Positions 25,588 through 32,617 of a stretch of 64,000 nt of DNA are shown here, piece after piece (positions within the stretch are counted from its first letter, which is position 1; each line of letters starts with the position of its first letter). The stretch comes from an uncultured Alistipes sp. (GTDB lineage: Bacteria > Bacteroidota > Bacteroidia > Bacteroidales > Rikenellaceae). The translations under genes and the position numbers were made by a program. Below the pieces are notes generated by a model. That model was not told where the DNA came from. It saw only the letters and a list, made by a program, of their open reading frames with translations, and ran no database searches. Location: contig URRP01000002.1 of the NCBI GenBank assembly GCA_900550375.1, positions 1 to 64,000 on the forward strand, read 5' to 3'.

Positions 25588-25723
25588 AGGTTCAAGGGTT
25601 TGGGTGTGTTTGTCGAACCATTTCGATAAGCCGAGCGCAGAGCCGAACAAAGTTCGGACTATGCCGAGGCGAGAAATGGACGAAAGAAATTCAACGGTTT
25701 CCGCGGCGCGGCGGTTTCCCGTT

Positions 25724-26410
25724 TCAGATATCGTCCACGTCGAAGTCGTAGCCCAAGCGTTTGCCCGTGACGAACTTCGAGTTGTCCATCTTGGTGTTGA
25801 ACTGATCGACCGTCACGCGTTTCGAATCGTCGTAGGGAGGCGTCAGCAGATCGAAGCCGAGCGAGTAGGCGATCGCCGTTTCGAGAATCCCCACGAGCGC
25901 CTCGCGCGTAATGGTGGCGCGGCCGAAGGCGATCGGGCGCATCGAGGTCTGGCGTTTCCCCTCGACGAAATAACACCGTTCGCGGTTGATGAAGATGCGG
26001 CCGATCAGATAGCCTTCGTCGGCGTTGCGGTTGAACTTGAACGAGTCTGACAGGAAGTTGTAGATGTTGATCATCCCGCAGTAGGAGTTGTCGCGGTCGG
26101 CCTGCACGTAGGGACTCTGCCAGACGAGGTGGTTGGCGTCGAATTCGAAGATATCGGTGTGCATCTGGAAGATCAGCAGGTCGCTGGCTACCTGAAACTG
26201 CGTTTCGAACTTGCCGCGGTCGCGGTATTCGATCCGCACGCGGCGGTCGATGCGGCCGTCGAGGTCGTCGTCCCACTCCGACGACATTTCGAACAGGATG
26301 TCTTTCAGTTCGTTGAACGTGGCGAATGTGTTGTCGAAAACCTGCTGTTTGAGGCTCGATTTGCGAACGATGGTCTCAAGGATTTTCGCTCGTAGCGGTG
26401 AAGGGTCCAT
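25724..26410 (-). CDS. Conserved hypothetical protein (Bacteroidales type)
   Basis: 228 residues with no signal peptide or membrane helix, so cytoplasmic. Notable segments are EWDDDLDGRIDRRVRIEYRDRG, FEFDANHLVWQSPYV, GMINIYNFLSDSFKFNRN and LIGRIFINRERCYFVEGKRQ. Composition and length are those of a real, well-folded protein, but I do not recognise a family with a known function. It lies 68 bp downstream of the LysM glucosaminidase gene on the same strand, suggesting one transcript. Confidence 0.8.
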   Translation of the reverse strand: MDPSPLRAKILETIVRKSSLKQQVFDNTFATFNELKDILFEMSSEWDDDLDGRIDRRVRIEYRDRGKFETQFQVASDLLIFQMHTDIFEFDANHLVWQSPYVQADRDNSYCGMINIYNFLSDSFKFNRNADEGYLIGRIFINRERCYFVEGKRQTSMRPIAFGRATITREALVGILETAIAYSLGFDLLTPPYDDSKRVTVDQFNTKMDNSKFVTGKRLGYDFDVDDI

Positions 26411-26478
26411 TTTTATTTACAATTATCGATTAACAAGTATCGGTTCGGCGAATCGGTGCGTTTTGCGTCGGACTCCGC

Positions 26479-27477
26479 CTACTGGATGCGCAGGGTTTGA
26501 CCGGTGCGCAGCACGGCGTCTTTCTTGAGCTTGTTGAGTTTGCGCAGCGACTTCTCGCGCAGCGCGTAGCTCTGGGCCACCGAGGTGACGGTCTCGCCCT
26601 CGGTGACGATGTGATGGCGGGCGTTGCCCTCCCAGCGTTTCTGCTTGCGGTCGATGTAGATCGGTTCGCCGCGCACGGGCTGCACCTTGCCTTTCAGGTC
26701 GTTGAACTTGCGCAGGTTGCCCGCCGAGACGCAGAAGATGCCGGCCAGCGACTCGAAGGTGTCGCCCTGCTTGGCGATGACGTAGTTCACACCGTTGGTG
26801 ACGTAGATGTTGTACCCCTTGTAGGCGTTGATGGTCACGCGGAAGTTATCGGGGTCGACCCTCTCTTCGCTCACGGGCGAGAGCGGGTTCACGCTGCTTT
26901 CGGCTTCGAATCCCTCCACGGCCTGCTCGGCGCGCGAACGGCTGCGGGCGGCGTAGAGTTCTTCGCCCTGCGGACGGTCGAGCAGGTAGAGCTGGCACTC
27001 CTCGATGATACGGCAGAGCCGCTGCGCATAATCGGGGGCCGTGGCGTATCCGGCGGCCTTCAGTCCCCGTGCCCAGCTGTGATAGTCGTCGGCCGGGTAG
27101 ACGAAGAGCGAGTCGTAACGCGGCTGTGCGTCCAGAAAACGGGCATGGTCTTCATACGACGCTTCGACCGAGCCGTAGGCACGGAAGCATTCACCGCGGG
27201 CGTCGTCGTCGTGGAAGACGCGCTGTCCCGTCCAGTCGCGCTTGCACTTGATTCCGAAGTGGTTGTTCGACGAACGCGACAGCGGGCTGTTGCCGCAGTC
27301 GGATTCCAGTATGCCCTGCGCCAGCGTGATGCTGGCCGGAATGCCGTAACGCTCCATGTGCGCCACGGCGATGGATTTGTAGCGGTCGACGTACTCCTCA
27401 CGGGTCTGACGCGTCTGTGCACCGACGGCGCTGCACCCTAAAAGGAATAAAAACGCGACGAGTATTGATTTTCTCAA
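26479..27477 (-). CDS. Secreted N-acetylglucosaminidase (GH73-like) with two LysM domains
   Basis: 332 residues with signal peptide MRKSILVAFLFLLGCSAVGAQ. A glucosaminidase domain follows (about 25-170): ASITLAQGILESDCGNSPLS contains the likely catalytic Glu, and NNHFGIKCKRDW is a family hallmark. Two LysM peptidoglycan-binding repeats come after it: one around NYVIAKQGDTFESLA (about 225-270), one at the C-terminus (HHIVTEGETVTSVAQ ... GQTLRIQ). It should cut the glycan backbone of peptidoglycan during growth or division. Its promoter faces that of the divergent DUF4254 gene. Confidence 0.93.
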   Translation of the reverse strand: MRKSILVAFLFLLGCSAVGAQTRQTREEYVDRYKSIAVAHMERYGIPASITLAQGILESDCGNSPLSRSSNNHFGIKCKRDWTGQRVFHDDDARGECFRAYGSVEASYEDHARFLDAQPRYDSLFVYPADDYHSWARGLKAAGYATAPDYAQRLCRIIEECQLYLLDRPQGEELYAARSRSRAEQAVEGFEAESSVNPLSPVSEERVDPDNFRVTINAYKGYNIYVTNGVNYVIAKQGDTFESLAGIFCVSAGNLRKFNDLKGKVQPVRGEPIYIDRKQKRWEGNARHHIVTEGETVTSVAQSYALREKSLRKLNKLKKDAVLRTGQTLRIQ

Positions 27478-27495
27478 AATTTATCGTTACATTTG
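27464..27495 (+). promoter_or_regulatory. Promoter of the DUF4254/GT9 operon (ATTG-N20-TACATTTG)
   Basis: -7 TACATTTG at 27488-27495, with ATTG (one mismatch to TTTG) at 27464-27467. Transcription should start near 27501. The -33 element lies inside the first codons of the divergent glucosaminidase gene. Confidence 0.55.
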
Positions 27496-27507
27496 TGTAT
27501 AGTGTAA

Positions 27508-27539
27508 CAAAGATAGCGATTTCTTTCGAGAATTACAAC
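27508..27539 (-). promoter_or_regulatory. Promoter of the glucosaminidase gene, facing the plus promoter
   Basis: Minus-strand -7 TATCTTTG (27508-27515) with GTTG (one mismatch) about 20 bp upstream. The predicted start is near 27502, so the two transcripts start at nearly the same base pair and run through each other's promoter. Confidence 0.55.
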
Positions 27540-27546
27540 TAATAAA

Positions 27547-28161
27547 ATGAAAGTTATGTTTACGGAAAATGCGAACAGGATCTTCAATCGTGTGATCGAC
27601 GATTACCACCGTTTCGACGATGTGGACCATCCGGTCGAAAACCCTTTCGATGAGGGTTCGCTCGACCATCTGCTCTATATGAAGAATTGGGTGGATACGG
27701 TACAGTGGCATTTGGAGGATATCATCCGCGATCCGCAGATCGATCCCGTCGAGGCGCTCAAGATCAAACGCCGCATCGACAAGTCGAACCAAGTGCGCAC
27801 CGATATGGTGGAGTACATCGACTCCTATCTGCTGGACAAATACAAGGCGATCGTGCCGCAGCCCGAGGCCCGGCTCAATACCGAGACGCCGGCATGGGCC
27901 ATCGACCGGTTGTCGATCCTTGCGCTGAAGATCTATCATATGCAGCAGGAGGTGCTGCGTCAGGACGTGGACGAGGCGCACCGCGCCGCCTGTCGCAAGA
28001 AGCTCGACGTACTGCTTTCGCAGCAGGTCGACCTGTCGGGCGCCATCGAGGAGCTGATCGAGGACATCGAGGCGGGCCGCAAGTACATGAAGACGTATAA
28101 ACAGATGAAGATGTACAACGATCCGGCATTGAATCCGGTGCTCTATGGCGCTAAGAAGTAA
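27547..28161 (+). CDS. DUF4254 protein
   Basis: 204 residues, almost entirely alpha-helical and highly charged (FTENANRIFNRVIDDYHRFDD, HHxx-free; LLYMKNWVDTVQWHLEDIIRDP; ALKIKRRIDKSNQVRTDMVEYID). This matches the Bacteroidetes DUF4254 family, commonly found beside glycosyltransferase family 9 genes. No enzymatic function is established. Its last 17 bp overlap the start of the glycosyltransferase gene, so translation is probably coupled and the proteins may act together in surface-glycan synthesis. Confidence 0.88.
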   Translation: MKVMFTENANRIFNRVIDDYHRFDDVDHPVENPFDEGSLDHLLYMKNWVDTVQWHLEDIIRDPQIDPVEALKIKRRIDKSNQVRTDMVEYIDSYLLDKYKAIVPQPEARLNTETPAWAIDRLSILALKIYHMQQEVLRQDVDEAHRAACRKKLDVLLSQQVDLSGAIEELIEDIEAGRKYMKTYKQMKMYNDPALNPVLYGAKK

Positions 28162-29182
28162 ACAGTTGCCGCGACATATTCTGGTAATTCGCAATTCGGC
28201 GATGGGCGATGTGGCGATGCTGCCGCACGCCCTTCGCGCCTTGCGGGATGCCTATCCCGACGTTCGTGTCACAGTGCTCACGCGGCCGCTGTTCAAACCC
28301 TTCTTTGCGGGACTGGATGTCGATTTTCTGGAGGCCGACTACGGCGGTCGTCACAAGGGGCTGCGCGGTTTGCTGCGCCTTGCCGGCGAAGCTCGGGAGC
28401 GGGGTATCGACGCTGTGGCCGATGTCCACGGCGTGCTGCGTTCGCGCATCGTCGGCCTGTTGCTCCGGCTGCGGGGAATGCCGACGGCGCTGATCGACAA
28501 GGGGCGCATCGAGAAGTGGTTCCGGCTGGGGTGTACGAATCCGGCTGCTGCACCGCTCAAGCATACTGTCGTGCGCTATTGCGACGTGCTGCGCCGTCTG
28601 GGCTTTGTGTTCGACGATCCGCAGCCTGCGGCGAAGCCGGTACGGCCGACTCCTTTCGGAGAGAAAAAGGGCGTATGGATCGGCTTCGCGCCCTTTTCGG
28701 CGCAGACGGGCAAAACCTATCCCGAGGATCTGGCGGCCGAGGCGGTCGCAGGGCTGAGCACCCGCTACGATCGGGTCTTCATCCATAGCGGCGGAGGCGA
28801 CGAAGCGGCGTTCGCGGAGCGTATGGAGCGCGAACATCCCAATGTTACGGCGCTCTGGGGCCGCGTGCGGTTTGCCGGCGAGCTGGATTTGATCGCCAAT
28901 CTCGACTGCGTCGTTTCGATGGACTCGCTGGTGATGCATATGGCTTCGCTGGTAGCTACGCCTGTGGTTTCGGTGTGGGGCGCTACGCATCCCGCGCTGG
29001 GTTTTCTGGGGTACGGCTGTGCGACGGAGGGGGTGGTGCAGCTCGATCTGCCGTGCCGTCCCTGCTCGGTCTATGGACAGCGTCCCTGCAAGTTCGGCGA
29101 TTACCGCTGTATGCGTATTGCGCCGCAGGTCATTCTGGATCGGGTGGCGGCCGTGGTTGCCGAGACCCGCAGTGAAAAATAA
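28145..29182 (+). CDS. Glycosyltransferase family 9 (heptosyltransferase-like)
   Basis: 345 residues. Motifs typical of ADP-heptose:LPS heptosyltransferases are HILVIRNSAMGDVAMLPHAL at the N-terminus, GFAPFSAQTGKTYP in the middle, and DLIANLDCVVSMDSLVMHMASLVATPVVSVWGATHP in the nucleotide-sugar-binding C-domain. It should add a sugar, perhaps heptose, to lipopolysaccharide core at the inner-membrane face. A C-terminal cluster of cysteines (LPCRPCSVYGQRPCKFGDYRCM) is characteristic of many Bacteroidetes members. It starts inside the DUF4254 gene and ends in a bidirectional terminator. Confidence 0.92.
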   Translation: MALRSKQLPRHILVIRNSAMGDVAMLPHALRALRDAYPDVRVTVLTRPLFKPFFAGLDVDFLEADYGGRHKGLRGLLRLAGEARERGIDAVADVHGVLRSRIVGLLLRLRGMPTALIDKGRIEKWFRLGCTNPAAAPLKHTVVRYCDVLRRLGFVFDDPQPAAKPVRPTPFGEKKGVWIGFAPFSAQTGKTYPEDLAAEAVAGLSTRYDRVFIHSGGGDEAAFAERMEREHPNVTALWGRVRFAGELDLIANLDCVVSMDSLVMHMASLVATPVVSVWGATHPALGFLGYGCATEGVVQLDLPCRPCSVYGQRPCKFGDYRCMRIAPQVILDRVAAVVAETRSEK

Positions 29183-29260
29183 AACCGGAGGCCGTAAGGC
29201 TCCGGTTTCGCGTTGAAAAAAGGAGGAGTGCCGTTCGATGGGCGCTCCTCCTTCTTTTTT
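29182..29260. terminator. Two consecutive hairpins, bidirectional terminator
   Basis: First stem 29182-29190/29200-29208 (AAACCGGAG/CTCCGGTTT). Second stem 29220-29232/29241-29253, 13 bp with one G-U, flanked by A-run on the left and T-run on the right, so it can stop transcripts from both sides. Its T-run overlaps the stop codon of the convergent phosphodiesterase gene. Confidence 0.88.
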
Positions 29261-30086
29261 AATATTTCACCTTGATCCACGGAGCCTTCTCCGCGAGATA
29301 GTTCTTGACCGTGATGGGCACGTCGGTGCACATATAGTCGCAGCCCAGATAGGCGCCGAGCATGAAATCCTCGACCGACTGGCCGGGCCACAGACTGACG
29401 ATCAGTCCCTCCTTGTGCGCTTTTTTCACGGCTTTGCGGCTCGTGCCGTCCATCGTAGCTCCCATACGCTTGATGCCCATTGCTTTGCAGAGATCGATCG
29501 TCTCGTCGTTGCAGGGCTTCGAGGTGATGAGCAGCAGGTCGACGCCCGGGTGCTTGGCTTGCAGATAGCGCAGACCGCGGTAGTCGCCCGAGGTGAAGAC
29601 GAAGGTGGCATCGGCCGGTTTGATGGCCATCACCGCATCGTAGAGCTTGTCGCAGTAGGCGTGGAGCCGTTCTTCGGGATAGAGCGCTTCGGGTTTGGTC
29701 TTCATCTCGAACTCGACGTAGAGGCCCTCTTTGCCTTTGAGGAATTCGAGCAGTTCGTCGAGGAACATCATCTTGTTGCCTTGCTTGGTCACGAGTTGGC
29801 GGATTTCGGCTTCGCTCTTCTCTTCGACCGTTCCCGTTCCGTTGGTGGTACGTTCGAGCGAACTGTCGTGGGTGATGACCATTGCTCCGTCTGCGGTCAT
29901 ACGGATGTCGGTTTCGAATCCGCGGTAGCCGGCGTCGTAGCTGGCCTGAAAGGCCGAAAGGGTGTTTTCATCGTGTTCCATGCGTCCGCCGCGGTGCGAG
30001 AAGAGACGGATCTCCTGCTCCTGTGCCGAAGCATCGAGCGTTACGGCCATGCAGGCGGCCAGTGCCATCAAACGAATCGTTTTCAT
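29259..30086 (-). CDS. Glycerophosphodiester phosphodiesterase, secreted (copy 1)
   Basis: 275 residues from the ATG at 30086, where signal peptide MKTIRLMALAACMAVTLDASAQ starts. GDPD motifs: LFSHRGGRMEHDENTLSAF (catalytic His and metal-binding Glu-Asn), FETDIRMTADGAMVITHDSSLERTT (E-x-D and second catalytic His) and YVEFEMKT. It should split glycerophosphodiesters to glycerol-3-phosphate and alcohol in the periplasm. It is a close paralogue of the next gene (30354-31181), and the first 270 bp of the two are almost identical. It has its own full promoter, so it is not only a readthrough product. Confidence 0.93.
   Translation of the reverse strand: MKTIRLMALAACMAVTLDASAQEQEIRLFSHRGGRMEHDENTLSAFQASYDAGYRGFETDIRMTADGAMVITHDSSLERTTNGTGTVEEKSEAEIRQLVTKQGNKMMFLDELLEFLKGKEGLYVEFEMKTKPEALYPEERLHAYCDKLYDAVMAIKPADATFVFTSGDYRGLRYLQAKHPGVDLLLITSKPCNDETIDLCKAMGIKRMGATMDGTSRKAVKKAHKEGLIVSLWPGQSVEDFMLGAYLGCDYMCTDVPITVKNYLAEKAPWIKVKY
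29798..30069. repeat. Near-identical tract shared with 30893-31164
   Basis: 240 bp identical to 30893-31132, then one mismatch (30038 versus 31133), then 31 more identical bases. It covers the signal peptide and first catalytic motifs of both phosphodiesterase genes. The rest of the two genes differs at many positions. Confidence 0.95.
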
Positions 30087-30193
30087 CGAATTTGAATTTA
30101 GGTTATGTAATTTCTCGAATTTCATGGATGATCGTTCGCCCGTGACGGCGGGAATCTCCCTTTTCGGGAATACCGTGTGCATAGAGCGACGAA

Positions 30194-30224
30194 CAAAAGT
30201 AGCGTTTTTTTTCGGTTTTACAAA
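30194..30224 (-). promoter_or_regulatory. Promoter of phosphodiesterase copy 1 (TTTG-N19-TACTTTTG)
   Basis: Minus-strand -33 TTTG (30221-30224) and -7 TACTTTTG (30194-30201), 19 bp apart: a full consensus. The predicted leader is about 100 nt. Confidence 0.75.
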
Positions 30225-30300
30225 CACCTACATCCGATTTCTTTCGAATCACTTTCATTTCCTTCCGCCCGGTGCGCCTCCCGTTTACGGGGAGACGAAA

Positions 30301-30325
30301 ACCGGAGCCTTTCGGAGGCTCCGGT
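30301..30325 (-). terminator. Terminator downstream of phosphodiesterase copy 2
   Basis: 9-bp perfect stem 30301-30309/30317-30325 (ACCGGAGCC/GGCTCCGGT). On the minus strand a short TTTTCG follows. It separates copy 2 from the promoter of copy 1. Confidence 0.65.
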
Positions 30326-30353
30326 CGTGTGTCGGACGGAGGAACGTGTCCGG

Positions 30354-31181
30354 TCAGTATTTCACCTTGATATAGGGGGCGTTCTCCGCCAGCCAGTTCT
30401 TGACGCGGATGGGTACGTCGGTGCACATCAGGTCGCAGCCCAAATAGGCGCCGAGCATGAAATCCTCGACCGACTGGCCGGGCCAGAGGATGACGACCAG
30501 CCCCTCTTTGTGGGCGCGCTTGACGGCCTTGCGGCTGGTGCCGTCCATCGTGCAGCTCAGGCGCTTGATTCCTACGGCTTTGCTGAAGTCGATGGTCTCG
30601 TCGCAGCAGGGTTTGCCCGAGATGAGCATCAGCTCGGCGTCGGGATGGTTCATCTGCATGTAGCGCAGCGCGCGGTAGTCGCTCGACGTGAAGACGAACT
30701 GCGCATCGGCCGGTTCGACCGCCTTCACCATCCGGTAGAGTTTGTCGCAGTATTCGGCCAGCCGCTCCTCGGGGTAGAGCACCGCGGGGTGGGTCTTCAT
30801 CTCGAACTCGACGTAGAGACCCTGCTTCCCCTTGAGGAATTCGAGCAGTTCGTCGAGAAAGAGCAGCTTGTTGCCCTGCTTGGTCGAGAGCCGGCGGATT
30901 TCGGCTTCGCTCTTCTCTTCGACCGTTCCCGTTCCGTTGGTGGTACGTTCGAGCGAACTGTCGTGGGTGATGACCATTGCTCCGTCTGCGGTCATACGGA
31001 TGTCGGTTTCGAATCCGCGGTAGCCGGCGTCGTAGCTGGCCTGAAAGGCCGAAAGGGTGTTTTCATCGTGTTCCATGCGTCCGCCGCGGTGCGAGAAGAG
31101 ACGGATCTCCTGCTCCTGTGCCGAAGCATCGAACGTTACGGCCATGCAGGCGGCCAGTGCCATCCATCGAATCGTGTTCAT
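30354..31181 (-). CDS. Glycerophosphodiester phosphodiesterase, secreted (copy 2)
   Basis: 275 residues, the same length as copy 1, starting at the ATG at 31181 (MNTIRWMALAACMAVTFDASAQ signal peptide). It carries the same catalytic motifs: SHRGG, ENTLSAF, ETDIRMTADG, ITHDSSLERTT, YVEFEMKT. Differences from copy 1 are concentrated after residue 100 (for example DYRALRYMQMNHPDAELMLIS against DYRGLRYLQAKHPGVDLLLIT). It lies 46 bp downstream of the sulfatase-maturase gene, so it may be the last gene of that unit. A hairpin follows it. Confidence 0.93.
   Translation of the reverse strand: MNTIRWMALAACMAVTFDASAQEQEIRLFSHRGGRMEHDENTLSAFQASYDAGYRGFETDIRMTADGAMVITHDSSLERTTNGTGTVEEKSEAEIRRLSTKQGNKLLFLDELLEFLKGKQGLYVEFEMKTHPAVLYPEERLAEYCDKLYRMVKAVEPADAQFVFTSSDYRALRYMQMNHPDAELMLISGKPCCDETIDFSKAVGIKRLSCTMDGTSRKAVKRAHKEGLVVILWPGQSVEDFMLGAYLGCDLMCTDVPIRVKNWLAENAPYIKVKY
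30893..31164. repeat. Near-identical tract, second copy
   Basis: Partner of 29798-30069 at an offset of exactly 1,095 bp, with one mismatch in 272 bp. Confidence 0.95.
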
Positions 31182-31227
31182 TTTATAAGGAATTAAGGTT
31201 TGTCGTACAGGGGCGGATGCCGGAATT

Positions 31228-32469
31228 TCAACGATCCGCTTTCCGCCGTTTGCGCGCCCACTCCATGACGTTGGCCGGCGCACGGTGGTGTTGCAGTTCG
31301 CTCCGCATGAAATCCATATAGGGTTCTACGTGACTGAAAAAGCGCTGGTAGCCTTTGCAGAGGTAGTTCAACCCCGCTTCGCCTTCGCGTGTGCGTTCGA
31401 AACGGTTGCGCGGACATTCGCCGTTGCAGGCGAACAGGTAGCGGCAGCGGCGGCACTGTGTGGGCAGCGCCCGCAGCTTGGCGTCGCCGAAGGCCATCTG
31501 GCGCGGACCGCGCATCAGCTCCGTGAGGGGTGTTTCGAGAATGTTTCCGAGCCGGTATTCAGGGAAGACGAAATGGTCGCAGGCGTAGAGGTCGCCGTTG
31601 AACTCCAACGCTCCCGCATGGCCGCAGCTCTTCGACAGCGAGCAGACGCCCGGCGCCTGTCCCACCCAGTTGGCCAGCGTGGCGTCGAACAGCTGCACGA
31701 AGATGCGGCCCACGTCGTTTTTGATCCATTCATCGAAGAGCGCGCAGGTGAAGCGTCCCCACTGTTCGGGCGTGACCGAAAAGTCGGCCAGCAGCGCGCC
31801 GGCGTCGGCCACCGAGGCGAGCTGCCGGCCGTCGTCGTGCGGGAGAATCCGCTCCACGACGGGCGTGAATTGCAGAAACCGGCAGCCGATCGAGCGGAAG
31901 AAACGGTAAAATCCCACGGGGTCGTCGGCGTTATGACGGTTGACGACCGCCAGCGCGTTCCACTCCACGCCGTGCTTTTGCAGCAGCTCCACGCCTCGCA
32001 TCACCGCCTCGAACGTTGGGCCTCCCTGCCGATCGCGGCGGTAGAGGTCGTGCGCCTCGGGCGGTCCGTCGAGCGAGATGCCCACCAGCCAGCCGTTTTC
32101 GCGGAAGAATTCGCACCACGCATCGTCCAAGAGCGTGCCGTTGGTCTGGATGCTGTTGTCGATCTGCCGTCCGCCGGCGTAACGCCGTTGCAGTTCGATC
32201 ACGCGGCGATAAAAATCGCGCGAGCGCAGCAGCGTCTCGCCGCCGTGCCATGCGAAGGGGACCGAGTCGCCCGCCTGCGCCGCGATGTAGTCGCGGATGA
32301 AACGTTCGAGCAGCTCGTCGCTCATCGTCTGTGCAGACGCGTCGGGGTAGAGATTGCTCTTTTCGAGATAGTAGCAATAGGTGCACCGCAGGTTGCAGCG
32401 TGCACCCGCCGGCTTGGCCATCACGTAGAACGGCCGCACATATTGCTGATAAGAGAGTATTTCGTCCAT
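31228..32469 (-). CDS. Anaerobic sulfatase-maturating enzyme (radical SAM/SPASM)
   Basis: 413 residues. The radical-SAM cluster motif CNLRCTYC has cysteines at 25, 29 and 32; the SPASM/twitch cysteines follow in the last third (CSLSKSCGHAG, CDHFVFPEYRLGN, CRRCRYLFACNGECPRNRF). It oxidises the active-site Ser or Cys of sulfatases to formylglycine without oxygen. The sulfatase gene lies 148 bp upstream on the same strand and has the matching Ser motif. It corresponds to genes called anSME or chuR in Bacteroides. Confidence 0.94.
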   Translation of the reverse strand: MDEILSYQQYVRPFYVMAKPAGARCNLRCTYCYYLEKSNLYPDASAQTMSDELLERFIRDYIAAQAGDSVPFAWHGGETLLRSRDFYRRVIELQRRYAGGRQIDNSIQTNGTLLDDAWCEFFRENGWLVGISLDGPPEAHDLYRRDRQGGPTFEAVMRGVELLQKHGVEWNALAVVNRHNADDPVGFYRFFRSIGCRFLQFTPVVERILPHDDGRQLASVADAGALLADFSVTPEQWGRFTCALFDEWIKNDVGRIFVQLFDATLANWVGQAPGVCSLSKSCGHAGALEFNGDLYACDHFVFPEYRLGNILETPLTELMRGPRQMAFGDAKLRALPTQCRRCRYLFACNGECPRNRFERTREGEAGLNYLCKGYQRFFSHVEPYMDFMRSELQHHRAPANVMEWARKRRKADR

Positions 32470-32514
32470 AATGGTAAAACTCCGTTAGTAAATGGTGCCG
32501 ACGTATCGCAAAAG

Positions 32515-32536
32515 CCCCTCCTTACCTAAGGAGGGG
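32515..32536. repeat. Intercistronic inverted repeat between sulfatase and maturase genes
   Basis: 10-bp perfect arms CCCCTCCTTA/TAAGGAGGGG with a 2-bp loop, flanked by AAA and TTT. On the transcribed minus strand CTTTT follows, so it could act as a partial terminator or RNA-stability element. Confidence 0.6.
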
Positions 32537-32617
32537 TTTGGGCGGTCGGCCTGCATCCGCGCAACGGTCGTTCGCGGATGCTGCTGCAAGCCCTTCGCGT
32601 GCGGGTCGGCCCGCCGG

